NCBI GenBank assembly: GCA_934216615.1
Contig: CAKQCB010000003.1
Coordinates: 248,001-312,000 of the forward strand
Reading direction: 5' to 3'
DNA length: 64,000 bases
From: an uncultured Anaerolineae bacterium
GTDB taxonomy: Bacteria; Chloroflexota; Anaerolineae; Aggregatilineales; Phototrophicaceae
This document shows, in pieces, positions 26,156 through 35,318 of the stretch. Within the stretch, counting starts at the first letter, position 1; every line of letters begins with the position of its first letter. The notes under the pieces were generated by a model, which was not told the DNA's origin, searched no databases, and saw only the letters and a program-made list of their open reading frames with translations. The position numbers were made by a program, and so were the translations under genes.

Positions 26156-27229
26156 ATGCGTAGTCTGTTTTTTGCACAAGATACCTCGGTCACCGCGCTC
26201 GAACCTTTCACTCAAAATAATACTTGGTTGATTATTGTCGCCTTTTTAGCCATCTTAGCGATTGCGCTTTTTTTGCTCGCGCGCGCAGCTATCCGTAACG
26301 CACGGCTGGCGAAAGATATGCAAAAGCTCAACCAAGAAACCCGCGACCTCAACGCCAATATTGAGCAAACACGCCAACAGCTTGAACGGCTGGACCGCGT
26401 AAAAACAGATTTTATCATGGTAGCCAGCCATGAACTGCGCACACCGCTCTCACAAATTCGCGGGTATACCGACATCATCGACGCGCTGAACAATAACGGG
26501 AAGCTCGACCGTGAACAATTGGACAGCATGGCGGATAATCTACGCAAAGCCACAGAACGCATGGAAGTGCTCATCTCGGACATGCTGGCGGTCAGTCAAA
26601 TCGATGTCAACGCGATGGACCTCGACTTCACCCAAACCACCCTTGACCAAGTAATCCGCTTGGCGTTGGAACCGCTGATCGATGCGGCTCGTCAACGTAA
26701 AATCGCGTTGACAGCGCGGGGTCTCAAAAGCCTGCCTGCCATCCAAGCTGATTCTCAACGTCTCGTTCAGGCGATCCGTAATGTGATCGTGAACGCGATC
26801 AAATTCACGCCTGATGGTGGCCGTATCGAAATCACAGGCAACCTTAAAGCAGCGGATAACACCCAAGATTCGGAAGCGATCTTGCTGGCAATTACGGATA
26901 CCGGAATCGGCATCCCCCCCGAAAACCTCACATTGATCTTCGAAAAATTCTTTCGTGGCTTCAATCCAGATACGCACTCAACAGGGGCTTATAAGTTCCT
27001 TGGGGCAGGCCCCGGGCTAGGCTTAACGATTGCGCGCGGGGTAATTCAAGCGCACGGCGGGGATATTTGGGCGGAAAGCTCGGGTTATGACGTGATCAAC
27101 TTGCCCGGTTCAGCGTTTTATATCCTACTGCCGATTCTTCAACCCAAAGCGGATAAGTCTACAAAGTCGATGGTGTTGGGGGAATCCGGCTGGGATCAAC
27201 CGACATTACAACGCTCACAATTGCGCTAA
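26156..27229 (+). CDS. Membrane sensor histidine kinase
   Basis: A 357-residue kinase with one membrane segment at about 23-43 (WLIIVAFLAILAIALFLLA), a coiled-coil linker at 45-82, and a catalytic core. The phosphorylated histidine is H92 in VASHELRTPL. The ATP-binding domain shows NVIVNAIKFTPDGGRIEI (N box), DTGIGIPPENL (G1) and GPGLGLTIARG (G2). There is no periplasmic domain and no HAMP, so the signal may come from the membrane or from a partner. No response regulator lies next to it. It converges with murI, leaving only 5 bases between the stops. Confidence 0.88.
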   Translation: MRSLFFAQDTSVTALEPFTQNNTWLIIVAFLAILAIALFLLARAAIRNARLAKDMQKLNQETRDLNANIEQTRQQLERLDRVKTDFIMVASHELRTPLSQIRGYTDIIDALNNNGKLDREQLDSMADNLRKATERMEVLISDMLAVSQIDVNAMDLDFTQTTLDQVIRLALEPLIDAARQRKIALTARGLKSLPAIQADSQRLVQAIRNVIVNAIKFTPDGGRIEITGNLKAADNTQDSEAILLAITDTGIGIPPENLTLIFEKFFRGFNPDTHSTGAYKFLGAGPGLGLTIARGVIQAHGGDIWAESSGYDVINLPGSAFYILLPILQPKADKSTKSMVLGESGWDQPTLQRSQLR

Positions 27230-27234
27230 GTCAC

Positions 27235-28041
27235 TTACAAAATCACCGTTTGCGCTTGGATGGGCTTTTTCAGCAGTTGAGTGGCGAGCGTCTCAAAACT
27301 CTGTGCGTCACCTGACGTAAAGTATTGATGAGACCCATATCCCCTACCCTGTAACGCCTCATCACCTAAAATGCGCGCCGTCTGTTTAGACACGGCGGGC
27401 GCGGGGTCAACGATGTGGACGGATGGTGGAAGCAATTCATCAAGCACGGGACGCAAAAACGGGAAATGGGTACACGCTAAAACCAATTGATCGATTCCTG
27501 TATCTACCATCGGCATGATGATTTCGCGAAGTAATGCCCGTCCTTCTGCGGTCGCTTGACGGTTACGCTCTACCAACGTGACCAATTCCGGCGTGATGCG
27601 CATTTCGATGCGTACATGGTTGGCAAACCGCTTGACCACACTTTGATATAACGCCCCTTGCGCCGTTGCGCGTGTGGTCAATACCCCAATCACGCCAGTG
27701 CGGGTTTGTTCGGCAGCAGGTTTGATCGCAGGTTCGATGCCGATCATCGGGATGGTAGGATGATGCGAACGCAACTCATACAGGCTGGCGGCGCTGGCCG
27801 CGTGACAGGCCAGAACGATCACATTCACGTTTTGTTGAATCAAATATTCAGAAATTTGACGCACATACTGCTGAATTTGCGTAGGTGATTTTTCGCCGTA
27901 GGGTAAGTTTTTCTGGTCGGCAAAATAAATCGTGGATACCTGCGGCAATAAACTGTGGAGGTGAGATAACACGGAAAGCCCACCCACGCCAGAATCAATC
28001 ACGCCGACAGTTGATGGTGGGCTTTGAGTATTAGGGGTCAT
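27235..28041 (-). CDS. murI: Glutamate racemase
   Basis: A 268-residue enzyme that converts L-glutamate to D-glutamate for peptidoglycan. The first catalytic region VGVIDSGVGGLSV (D16, S17), the aromatic YFADQKNLPYGEKS stretch and the second cysteine region LVLACTHFPFL are typical. The first cysteine lies in VLACHAASAAS (C79), whereas most family members read ACNTASA there. The Asn and Thr that normally contact the substrate are replaced by His and Ala. Both catalytic cysteines are present, so activity is likely, but substrate recognition may differ and another acidic amino-acid racemase is a possible alternative. It follows the class C26 amidotransferase gene by 9 bases in one operon. Confidence 0.82.
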   Translation of the reverse strand: MTPNTQSPPSTVGVIDSGVGGLSVLSHLHSLLPQVSTIYFADQKNLPYGEKSPTQIQQYVRQISEYLIQQNVNVIVLACHAASAASLYELRSHHPTIPMIGIEPAIKPAAEQTRTGVIGVLTTRATAQGALYQSVVKRFANHVRIEMRITPELVTLVERNRQATAEGRALLREIIMPMVDTGIDQLVLACTHFPFLRPVLDELLPPSVHIVDPAPAVSKQTARILGDEALQGRGYGSHQYFTSGDAQSFETLATQLLKKPIQAQTVIL

Positions 28042-28050
28042 GCAACGTCT

Positions 28051-28788
28051 TTATTTTTTATTTTCTGCATATTCACGCGCGGCATCGACGAACGCTTTAA
28101 ACAGCGCCTTCATCGCATCGTCATCATCAACGAGGTCTTCAGGATGCCACTGCACGCTTAAAGCGAAGGGATGTTCTGGAATTTCGAGTGATTCGACAAT
28201 CCCATCAGGCGAGTGGCCAGTAATCTTCACATTGGGGGCAGCTTCTTGCACCGATTGGTGATGAAGGCTGTTCACACGAAATTCAGTCTTGCCCAGAATG
28301 TTGGCGAGACGGCTCTGCGGGTCTAACGTGACCGAATGTAACAGCGTGTTTCTGGGGTCTTCATCGGGCAAGTCGTGGGTTAAATCAGTCTCCACTTGAG
28401 AGGGTATATCTTGGACTAACGTGCCACCGAGCGCCACGTTTAATATTTGATGCCCTCTACAAATGCCAAACACAGGCCGATCATCTTCTACCGTCCAACG
28501 GGCGAGTGTCAATTCCAACGTATCGCGCGGGTCGTCAATTTGGACGACTTTAGGATGGCGTTCTTGCCCATAAATTGACGGGTCAACGTCTGGCCCACCC
28601 GGCAGTAATACCGCGTCCAATCGGTCATAGATCGCTCTTAAGACAGATTCTTCTAACCCTGTCGGGATATAAACGGGCAAACCACCGGCATTCGCAACCC
28701 CATTGGCAATCGGCCAATAAGCGCGGTTATACACTTTGTTATCTACGGTGATGCTAGCAGAAGAAATTCCAATTAAGGGCTGAATCAT
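28051..28788 (-). CDS. Class I glutamine amidotransferase-like hydrolase (peptidase C26, PuuD-like)
   Basis: A 245-residue cytoplasmic hydrolase. The nucleophile elbow is VFGICRGHQILNVALGG, with the catalytic cysteine in GICRG, and the His-Glu pair is in SVQWHPEDL near the C-terminus. The start PLIGISSA, the AVLLPGGPDVDPS strand and the VNSLHHQSV segment are typical of the gamma-glutamyl-GABA hydrolase group. These enzymes release glutamate from gamma-glutamyl compounds. It is the first gene of an operon with murI, so a shared link to glutamate is plausible. The true substrate is not known. Confidence 0.85.
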   Translation of the reverse strand: MIQPLIGISSASITVDNKVYNRAYWPIANGVANAGGLPVYIPTGLEESVLRAIYDRLDAVLLPGGPDVDPSIYGQERHPKVVQIDDPRDTLELTLARWTVEDDRPVFGICRGHQILNVALGGTLVQDIPSQVETDLTHDLPDEDPRNTLLHSVTLDPQSRLANILGKTEFRVNSLHHQSVQEAAPNVKITGHSPDGIVESLEIPEHPFALSVQWHPEDLVDDDDAMKALFKAFVDAAREYAENKK

Positions 28789-28852
28789 CTCAAACGCTCA
28801 CTTTTATCAAGGTTATTCTAAAGGTCAAAAATACGTTTTAAGTAGGATGCAT

Positions 28853-28891
28853 AACAAGCCTCATATCGACAGATTCAACATGAGGCTTGTT
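28853..28891 (-). terminator. Stem-loop after rplS
   Basis: Perfect 12-bp arms AACAAGCCTCAT (28853-28864) and ATGAGGCTTGTT (28880-28891) with a 15-base loop, 25 bases past the rplS stop. The T-tract is weak on the minus strand. Confidence 0.6.
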
Positions 28892-28916
28892 CAAATTTCA
28901 AATATCAATTTCGAGA

Positions 28917-29255
28917 CTAGCGCTTTTCTTTCAAGCGGGCAGCTTTACCACGCAATTCACGCAAGTAGTAGAGTTGAGCACGACGCACTTTCGCGCGGCG
29001 AACAACTTCAATTTTGTCGATACGGGGGCTGCGCAGCAGGAAGGTACGTTCTACACCCACGCCCGAAGCAATACGACGGACGGTATAGTTTGCGTCATTA
29101 CCACCCTTGCGCTTGCGAATCACAACGCCTTGGAATATCTGAATACGTTCGCGGTCGCCTTCTTTAACTTTCACATGCACTTTGATCGTATCGCCCGAAC
29201 CAAATTCAGGGAAATCGCGATCTGGCGCTTCCAGTGATTTCAACAATTCGCTCAT
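28917..29255 (-). CDS. rplS: 50S ribosomal protein L19
   Basis: A 112-residue ribosomal protein at the 30S-50S interface. It is recognisable from [24 protein letters not shown], read here in parts ([13 protein letters not shown], then IQIFQGVVI), and from the C-terminal [20 protein letters not shown] and [13 protein letters not shown]. The frame is open to 29297, but the family length and the typical start indicate the ATG at 29255. A GAGGA site lies upstream, and a terminator-like hairpin ends only a few bases before that site. trmD, the usual neighbour, is absent. Confidence 0.95.
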   Translation of the reverse strand: MSELLKSLEAPDRDFPEFGSGDTIKVHVKVKEGDRERIQIFQGVVIRKRKGGNDANYTVRRIASGVGVERTFLLRSPRIDKIEVVRRAKVRRAQLYYLRELRGKAARLKEKR

Positions 29256-29270
29256 TGTTACGACATCCTC

Positions 29271-29294
29271 TAAAAAGCACGCCTGCGGCGTGCT
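29271..29294 (-). promoter_or_regulatory. Terminator-like hairpin in the rplS leader
   Basis: On the minus strand an 8-bp stem (29287-29294 with 29276-29283, arms AGCACGCC and GGCGTGCT, 3-base loop) is followed by five Ts. The end of the T-run is 1 base from the rplS ribosome site. Termination here would cut transcripts just before L19, so this could be an attenuator, or an upstream terminator with rplS expressed by read-through. Confidence 0.6.
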
Positions 29295-29380
29295 CATGAT
29301 GAATCAATTACAAAAGTGACCAAAAGTATAGCACGAGGCTTGTCTTGAAGTCTAGGGCGCATCCATTGATAAGGCAGAAA

Positions 29381-29911
29381 TTAAACGCCTAATTTGCGTG
29401 CGCCAAGCAAAATCGCAGAGATTGATTTGCCATCAATGATCACACCGCGATCAATCATCTCAAATGCTTGTTGAAAAGTCACGCGCGAGACTTCAATAAA
29501 TTCATCTTCATCCATCTGTAAGCGCGAGTCTTGCAACTCTGTAGCAAAGAATAAATGGATGAACTCGGTTGTATAGCCGGGCGCCACATAGATACCGCCC
29601 AACCGTTCGATATGGTTTGGCTTATAGCCCGTTTCTTCTTGGAGTTCCCGTTCAGCACAGACGATGGGTTCTTCATTCGGTTCCAGCGTGCCCGCAGGGA
29701 TTTCGTATAAAACCTGCCCTGCCGCAATACGAAACTGGCGAACCAAGAGGATATTCTGGTCGGCATCTAAAGCGAGGATCGCAACGGCGCCCGGGTGTGT
29801 GATCAGTTCACGCTTGGAAGGCTTCCCGTTGCTCAGTTCAACGTCAAGCACCTCTAATTTGACAACCCGCCCTTGAAAGATCGATTCCCGCTTTTTGATA
29901 ATCTCTTGCAT
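29381..29911 (-). CDS. Nudix hydrolase, ADP-ribose pyrophosphatase-like
   Basis: A 176-residue hydrolase that splits nucleoside diphosphates linked to another group. The Nudix box is complete: GTLEPNEEPIVCAERELQEE then TGY, matching G-x5-E-x7-REL-x2-E-x-TG at about 94-116. The upstream ILLVRQFRIAAGQVLYEIPAG stretch (shown here only as its key QFRIAAG and YEIPAG elements) is the ADP-ribose pyrophosphatase pattern, and GYTTEFIHLFFA is a typical downstream strand. It lies between the LysM lipoprotein gene terminator and rplS. A hairpin ahead of rplS suggests that the two are not simply cotranscribed. Confidence 0.88.
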   Translation of the reverse strand: MQEIIKKRESIFQGRVVKLEVLDVELSNGKPSKRELITHPGAVAILALDADQNILLVRQFRIAAGQVLYEIPAGTLEPNEEPIVCAERELQEETGYKPNHIERLGGIYVAPGYTTEFIHLFFATELQDSRLQMDEDEFIEVSRVTFQQAFEMIDRGVIIDGKSISAILLGARKLGV

Positions 29912-29928
29912 GATGATTCACTCCAAAC

Positions 29929-29957
29929 AAAAAAGCGAAGGGGTCAACCTCCGCTTT
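29929..29957 (-). terminator. Terminator of the LysM lipoprotein gene
   Basis: On the minus strand a 10-bp stem with one G-U pair (29932-29941 with 29948-29957) and a 6-base loop runs into six Ts. It lies 25 bases past the stop of the LysM gene. Confidence 0.85.
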
Positions 29958-29981
29958 CATTCACAAAATCAGTATCCAGCG

Positions 29982-30932
29982 TTACGGAATCACCAATTCT
30001 TGACCAATATAAATCAAGTTAATATTGCTGATGCCGTTGGCCGCCGCAATTTGATGCACCGTCACGCCATACGTCAGCGACAATTGGAATAACGTGTCAT
30101 TTTGCTGGACGACATAGTTACTGCCACTGCCACTTTGCGCTGTCCCGTCCGTTGACGTGGGGGGTGGCGTCACGCCTGTGGTGCCACAGCCCGGAATCAC
30201 CAACTGTTGACCGACATAGATCAAATTGGCGTTGACTAACCCGCTGGCACGGGCAATATCTTCATATGCAACGCCATAACGCAACCCAATACGGAACAGA
30301 TTAGGATCAGTCGCTTGAACTTCATACACACAATCGTTACCGCTCACAACAACCCCTGAAGTAGGCGTAGCTTGAACGGGTTGGGAAGTCAACGTTAACA
30401 CGAGGAATGGATCAGTGGTTGGCTCTTGCGGTTCACCTAATATCGCTTGCGCCGTGAGCGTGATCGGAATGGCGATTTCAGCAGTTGCCGTTTGAATAAT
30501 TTGTGTTGCCAACAAGTCTTGTGCGCTAGGACCTTGTTGCGCGACAGGGTCGATCACATCAATGATGGGGATATTCCCTACCGCTTCTTGGGTTTCAAAG
30601 AAATATTGAGTGGCAGTTAAGAAAATATCATCTATTTGCGCCATCGCCACCGCCGTCCCCGTCAAGACACTGAAGGGGTCAAATGTCGCTGTGGGTGTCG
30701 GCGTCGGTGTTTCTGTTGGCATTTCAGGCGTATCTGTCGGAATTGGCAAATCCGTGGGTGTTTCGGTAGGTATAATGGGTGTTTCTGTTGGAATAGCCGT
30801 ATATGTCGGTGCGCCTTGCGCAACGGAAGTAGCTTCCAAACCAGCACCAGCAGGTTGGAAACAACCCGCTGCAGTTAATAAAACAGCAATCCAGCCTAAC
30901 AACCAGACTGAGCGAGACGACCGTGTAAGCAT
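29982..30932 (-). CDS. LysM-domain lipoprotein
   Basis: A 316-residue surface lipoprotein. The signal peptide ends in a lipobox, LLTAAGC, with the lipid-bearing C24. A Thr/Pro/Glu-rich spacer at about 40-90 (repeats of TPT and TET) should hold the rest away from the membrane. Two LysM modules that bind peptidoglycan or other N-acetylglucosamine polymers follow: one near 205-250 (YEVQATDPNLFRIGLRYGV) and one at the C-terminus (VVQQNDTLFQLSLTYGV), both ending in LVIP. There is no catalytic domain. The gene ends in its own terminator and starts divergently from nothing; the kinase pair lies upstream on the same strand, 124 bases away. Confidence 0.88.
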   Translation of the reverse strand: MLTRSSRSVWLLGWIAVLLTAAGCFQPAGAGLEATSVAQGAPTYTAIPTETPIIPTETPTDLPIPTDTPEMPTETPTPTPTATFDPFSVLTGTAVAMAQIDDIFLTATQYFFETQEAVGNIPIIDVIDPVAQQGPSAQDLLATQIIQTATAEIAIPITLTAQAILGEPQEPTTDPFLVLTLTSQPVQATPTSGVVVSGNDCVYEVQATDPNLFRIGLRYGVAYEDIARASGLVNANLIYVGQQLVIPGCGTTGVTPPPTSTDGTAQSGSGSNYVVQQNDTLFQLSLTYGVTVHQIAAANGISNINLIYIGQELVIP

Positions 30933-31056
30933 CTACGCACTCCCCAATGAAAACCGCGAGGTGAATATTTCGATTATACTGAACTTTAATCAAACCACAA
31001 AAGAAGAAAGTGCGAATTTTTCAATATTCATCGAGAAATTCGCTCAAAAAACATCA

Positions 31057-32193
31057 TTATTCGTTCGTTAAAGTACGAATTGGTAAATGCAGATAGACTT
31101 TTGTACCGATGCCTTCTTGACTTTCGATGCTCAGTTGACCGCCCGTTAACTCGACCAAACGTTTACAAATGATCAAGCCTAAGCCCGCCCCCTGCTGTTC
31201 GTAAATGCGACGCTCAAACTGCATATATGCGCCGAGATTATTGAGTTGGTTCGCGCCGATGCCACGCCCTGAATCTTCTACAGAAACCAAGTACATATCC
31301 CCTTGCACCTCACCGCGAATGATGATGGGCTTTCCTGCGCTGGAAAACTTAGCGGCATTGTCCACCAGTTCTTCAATCAGTTTCTTGAGGTATTCTTCGG
31401 CGATATTCACCCCTTCAACAGGTTCAAACTCGGCTTGCAAATCCCCCGCACGCTGAATTTCTTCAAGGTGAACACGGGCATAGTTTTGTAAACTTTGATG
31501 CGGGTAGTAGGTATACCCAGAGCGTAATCTCACCGCTTGGCTCGGGTCAGAAATCATCACTTCGGTGTGGGTATAAATCAAGAAATTCTCGATCAGTCGG
31601 TATAACCGTAACCCCGCCGTTTTGATATGCTCGATCATCTCGGCGATACGCTTAGGGTCAAGCGAGTAGACATCCGTCGCAAGCAAATCGGTAAAGCCTA
31701 AAATCACGTTCAACGGGGTGCGTAGTTCATGAGGCAGGGCGAGTATGATGTTGCCCCGCAGATCATCCATGCGTCGCGCCATCATCTTGTCGTAGTGCTG
31801 GTGACGTTTTAAACGGGATTGAACCGTTGTTAAAAGTTCAACCGCAGAAAATGGCTTCGAAAGATAATCATCTGCGCCTAACTCCATGCCCGTCCGCATA
31901 TCCGAACGATCTGTAAGCGCGGTAAGAAAGATAAACGGGATGGTTGCGGTAGACGGGTGCTGACGTAACAACTCAAGCACGCCGTACCCATCTAAACTGG
32001 GCATCATGATGTCACAAATGATCAGGTCGGGAATGACGCGCTTCGCAATTTCGACGCCTAACAAGCCGTTTTCTGCGCCAATGACATCAAAGCCTTCAAA
32101 GCCCAACATCTCGATAATATCTTTTCTTAAGGAGTAGGCATCCTCAATGACGAGTATCTTTTTGGCAATAGAACCGGGTGATGATTCACTCAT
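31057..32193 (-). CDS. Response receiver fused to histidine kinase
   Basis: A 378-residue soluble signalling protein. Residues 10-130 are a receiver domain with the phospho-acceptor D61 in LIICDIMMP, the switch Thr in FLTALTD and the conserved K113 in LSKPF. The kinase core follows directly: H155 in LALPHELRTPL, the N box in VDNAAKFSSAG, G1 DSGRGIGAN and G2 GAGLGLIICKR. With the receiver first, it can take phosphate from another kinase and signal onward through its own. The most likely partner is the 961-residue kinase encoded immediately upstream, which overlaps it by four bases. No DNA-binding output domain is present. Confidence 0.88.
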   Translation of the reverse strand: MSESSPGSIAKKILVIEDAYSLRKDIIEMLGFEGFDVIGAENGLLGVEIAKRVIPDLIICDIMMPSLDGYGVLELLRQHPSTATIPFIFLTALTDRSDMRTGMELGADDYLSKPFSAVELLTTVQSRLKRHQHYDKMMARRMDDLRGNIILALPHELRTPLNVILGFTDLLATDVYSLDPKRIAEMIEHIKTAGLRLYRLIENFLIYTHTEVMISDPSQAVRLRSGYTYYPHQSLQNYARVHLEEIQRAGDLQAEFEPVEGVNIAEEYLKKLIEELVDNAAKFSSAGKPIIIRGEVQGDMYLVSVEDSGRGIGANQLNNLGAYMQFERRIYEQQGAGLGLIICKRLVELTGGQLSIESQEGIGTKVYLHLPIRTLTNE

Positions 32194-35075
32194 AAAAGTT
32201 CCGTTTTTAAACGTGGAAGTGTAATAACAAACTCAGTACCCTGATTTAAATGACTATATACTTTTATCTCGCCCCCATGCAAATAAATAGACTGCTTGAC
32301 GATGGCAAGCCCTAGACCCGTTCCTTGACGTGTACCGACATTCTGAGCGCGGTGAAAGGCTTCAAACATGAACTTCTGATCTTCCTCTGGAATACCAATT
32401 CCGCGATCCCGCACGGTGAGAGAAAAGTTCGATTCATCTTCTTGTAAAATCACATCTATCGCCGTGCCTACAGGGGAATATTTGACGCTGTTCGAAAGCA
32501 GATTGATCAGCACACGGCGGATGAGTTTACGATCTCCAAACAGTTCTAATTGAGGGCTTTGGATGCTCAGAAGAATCTGATGGTTGATGCCAATCCCGTC
32601 TTGGATTTCGTTCACAATCTCTTCGCTCAACTGTGCCAGATCAAAATGGGATGGCCTAAATTCTAAATGCCCAATTTCTTCTGACTTGCTCAGCTCTAAC
32701 ATGTCATCCAACATCAATGTTAGGTGCTTAATTTCAAACTGCATACGCTCAATGCGTTCGGTGCGTTGTTCTTTTGTCATCCGTTCACCGTAGGTGTTGA
32801 GCATCTCGCTGGCAATTAGCAGGGAGGCTAACGGGGTACGAAACTCATGCGAAGCACGGCTGATGAAGCGCGTCTTCAATTCCACCAACTCACGTTCTTT
32901 CTGCAAGGCAAACCGCAGTTCCCGTTCCATCAAACGGCGCTGGGTAATATCACGAATACTACACACCACACTGATGATATTCCCATGTTCAGGAATAATC
33001 GGGGAAACAAGAATATCCGCATCAAAGACAGAACCATCAAAGCGTTTTAGGGGAATCTCGATGCGCCCCGCCACGCCTTTTAGCAAGACACGATCCAAAA
33101 CCAGCTTGATCTGCTCACGAAGTTCAGGCGTTGCGAACGAAACCAGCGCCATGCCGAAAGTCTCATAATCAGGGTATCCGAACATGTCCACAAAGGCACG
33201 GTTACCTTGTTGGATCGTGCCGTTAGAGCGAACTAGCAAAATTGCATCACTGCTGTGATTTAGAATCGCTTCGGCGCGTTCTTTCACACGTGAAAGTTCA
33301 GCCGTTCTTTCTTCTACCCGCTGTTGAATTTCATGATGAAGCTGGACATTTTCGATGGCAGAAGCGGCATGTTCAGCGAACGCCTCTAAAATATTGATGT
33401 CCCGCTCGTCTAATACGCCCGGCGTAGAACTGCGAATATCGAGCACGCCAATCGTGTCATTATGAGTACGCAGGGGAATGATGATGCGTGTCACATGTGT
33501 TTCTTCGGGTAGTTCGGGGTGAAGAAAATTCGCCCGTACAATGCGGTTCTGCTGGATCGCCAAGAAGATGATGTCCCCGGGCACGATGGTCGTCGTTTCC
33601 CCTGTGAACAGGTTACATGTTCCCGCCCGCGCCACCCGACGCAAAACAGGCGCGGGTTTCCCCTTTTCGTACAGGACGATACAACAATCCGTCTTGTCCA
33701 TTTCTTGCACAACCGTTTTTACAATCCGCTTGCTCACTGTCTCGATATCGGTCGATGTAAAAATGCCCGAACTGAACAAAAATGATGTGGCGCTGTGCAG
33801 TTTATGAATTTCATCGGCGCTTTGAGCGATGGTATGGTAAAACTCGGTATTGGCGACAACATTGGCGACTTGGACGGCAAAAATCTTGAAGTATTTTGTG
33901 TCTTCGGGTTTAAAGGTGTGCGGAATATCCGATTCAAAATTGATGAAGCCAATCAAACGACTGGAAACCAAGATCGGCACACAGAGGAAACTTTGCACCC
34001 ATGTGGGCATAGACAATTCTTGCCAACAAGGGTCATCTTGCGTGGAAGGGATGAGGAGAACCTCTTTTAGATCCGCCTCATATTTAAAAAACACAAATTC
34101 TTTCATAGGTAAATCAAGATCAGGTTTAGGGTAGCGAACGTCGTCATATCCCTTCGCATAAGAGACGCTCAGCTTGTCATTGTCTTGCAACAGCATGAGA
34201 TTGCTGGCCGTGTGCGGAACGACACGTACCGCGTATCCCAAGATCAAATCCATCACCGTGTCGGGTTCAATCACACCCGTCAATGTCGCGTTGATCTCTT
34301 GGATGATGTCGATCATTTGCATGTGACGGCGTTTTGCCTGCTCTGTCTCAACCAATGATGTCACATCTTCTAGGGTGAGCAACACGCCTTTGAAATTTCG
34401 CTTGTCATCTTCAAAATGACGGAAGTGAAACGTTGAATAAGCGACCTGCTCATTATCGAGCGCCAACTCAACCTGCGGAATGATCCCTGTGTTATCGGGG
34501 CGGGTTTGCGAAAACACCAGCGAAAACACAGGAATCTCGTTCACATAATCAATGAAAGGCTTTGTGAGTTGCGTGGAAAATTGTTCCGCGCTTTGGTTCT
34601 GTAACCAAACCCGCCCTAACGCATCAAACAAAAATGTCGGTTTTGGGAACGCGTCTAAAAGGGGTTGATAAGCGCCTACAAGTTGTTCGCGCATCCATCC
34701 CTCAAGGTGATCAAAGACATCAAGCCATTGAATATGCGCGTGATCTTCTTTGATGACTTGAACAGGCGGGGTGACTTCAAAATCATCTGCTTGTGGAGCG
34801 ACAAGCACGAGGGGAACACAAGGGTATTTTTGGCGAAATTCCCTCACCGTCGTGATGAAAGCACTTATATCTTCGTCAGTTGTGGAATTGAATGCAATCA
34901 AAACACAATCAGCATCTACTTGTTCAAATGCAGCTACCAAGGGTTCTTCGATGGAATTGAAGGACACGCGACGAGGGGAATTTTCTAAAACAGCGCTTAT
35001 AGATGTTTTCACACCATCATCGTTACTTATTACAAGTGTCCGTATATATGCTTCGGAAAAATCTATATGAGCCAT
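32190..35075 (-). CDS. Multi-sensor histidine kinase (receiver-like, PAS, GAF, GAF, PAS)
   Basis: A 961-residue cytoplasmic kinase without membrane segments. In order: a degenerate receiver-like domain (about 10-140), a PAS-like domain (about 145-250), a GAF domain (265-420, LILGYAVRVVPHTASNLMLL), a second GAF domain (430-600, ending HAASAIENVQLHHEI), a clear PAS domain (615-735, ILNHSSDAILLVRSNGTIQQ), then the kinase core. H743 is in RASHEFRTPL. N box NLLSNSVKYSPVG, G1 DRGIGIPEEDQ and G2 GTGLGLAIVKQ are all intact. Such a stack of small-molecule and redox sensors suggests integration of several internal signals. Its stop overlaps the start of the receiver-kinase gene, so the two are made together. 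Confidence 0.86.
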   Translation of the reverse strand: MAHIDFSEAYIRTLVISNDDGVKTSISAVLENSPRRVSFNSIEEPLVAAFEQVDADCVLIAFNSTTDEDISAFITTVREFRQKYPCVPLVLVAPQADDFEVTPPVQVIKEDHAHIQWLDVFDHLEGWMREQLVGAYQPLLDAFPKPTFLFDALGRVWLQNQSAEQFSTQLTKPFIDYVNEIPVFSLVFSQTRPDNTGIIPQVELALDNEQVAYSTFHFRHFEDDKRNFKGVLLTLEDVTSLVETEQAKRRHMQMIDIIQEINATLTGVIEPDTVMDLILGYAVRVVPHTASNLMLLQDNDKLSVSYAKGYDDVRYPKPDLDLPMKEFVFFKYEADLKEVLLIPSTQDDPCWQELSMPTWVQSFLCVPILVSSRLIGFINFESDIPHTFKPEDTKYFKIFAVQVANVVANTEFYHTIAQSADEIHKLHSATSFLFSSGIFTSTDIETVSKRIVKTVVQEMDKTDCCIVLYEKGKPAPVLRRVARAGTCNLFTGETTTIVPGDIIFLAIQQNRIVRANFLHPELPEETHVTRIIIPLRTHNDTIGVLDIRSSTPGVLDERDINILEAFAEHAASAIENVQLHHEIQQRVEERTAELSRVKERAEAILNHSSDAILLVRSNGTIQQGNRAFVDMFGYPDYETFGMALVSFATPELREQIKLVLDRVLLKGVAGRIEIPLKRFDGSVFDADILVSPIIPEHGNIISVVCSIRDITQRRLMERELRFALQKERELVELKTRFISRASHEFRTPLASLLIASEMLNTYGERMTKEQRTERIERMQFEIKHLTLMLDDMLELSKSEEIGHLEFRPSHFDLAQLSEEIVNEIQDGIGINHQILLSIQSPQLELFGDRKLIRRVLINLLSNSVKYSPVGTAIDVILQEDESNFSLTVRDRGIGIPEEDQKFMFEAFHRAQNVGTRQGTGLGLAIVKQSIYLHGGEIKVYSHLNQGTEFVITLPRLKTELL

Positions 35076-35262
35076 GATCTGAACTTAGTAGCCTAAGTGG
35101 TTATCTAATATAATAATACTAAGCCTCACTGAATGAATTTAATTAATTCTAAATCAATCCAGTTCATTATAATATTACAATCAAAACTTTCTATCAATTA
35201 GTAGAGTTTCGTAAGAGTATATTTAATATTTCAATTGAGGCAAATATTGATGGAGGAAAGTT

Positions 35263-35301
35263 AAAAACTGTGCAGACGTGATGATCCACGCCTGCACAGT
35301 T
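35263..35301 (-). terminator. Terminator of uppP
   Basis: Arms 35266-35280 and 35287-35301 pair along 14 positions with one mismatch and a 6-base loop. On the minus strand the stem runs into TTTTT. It lies 17 bases past the uppP stop. Confidence 0.83.
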
Positions 35302-35318
35302 GATCTTTTGAGAAATTC

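Noticed and set aside
30660..30800. Repetitive DNA that could suggest a CRISPR or tandem array
   Set aside because: It encodes the Thr/Pro/Glu-rich spacer of the LysM lipoprotein; unit lengths vary and there are no spacers.
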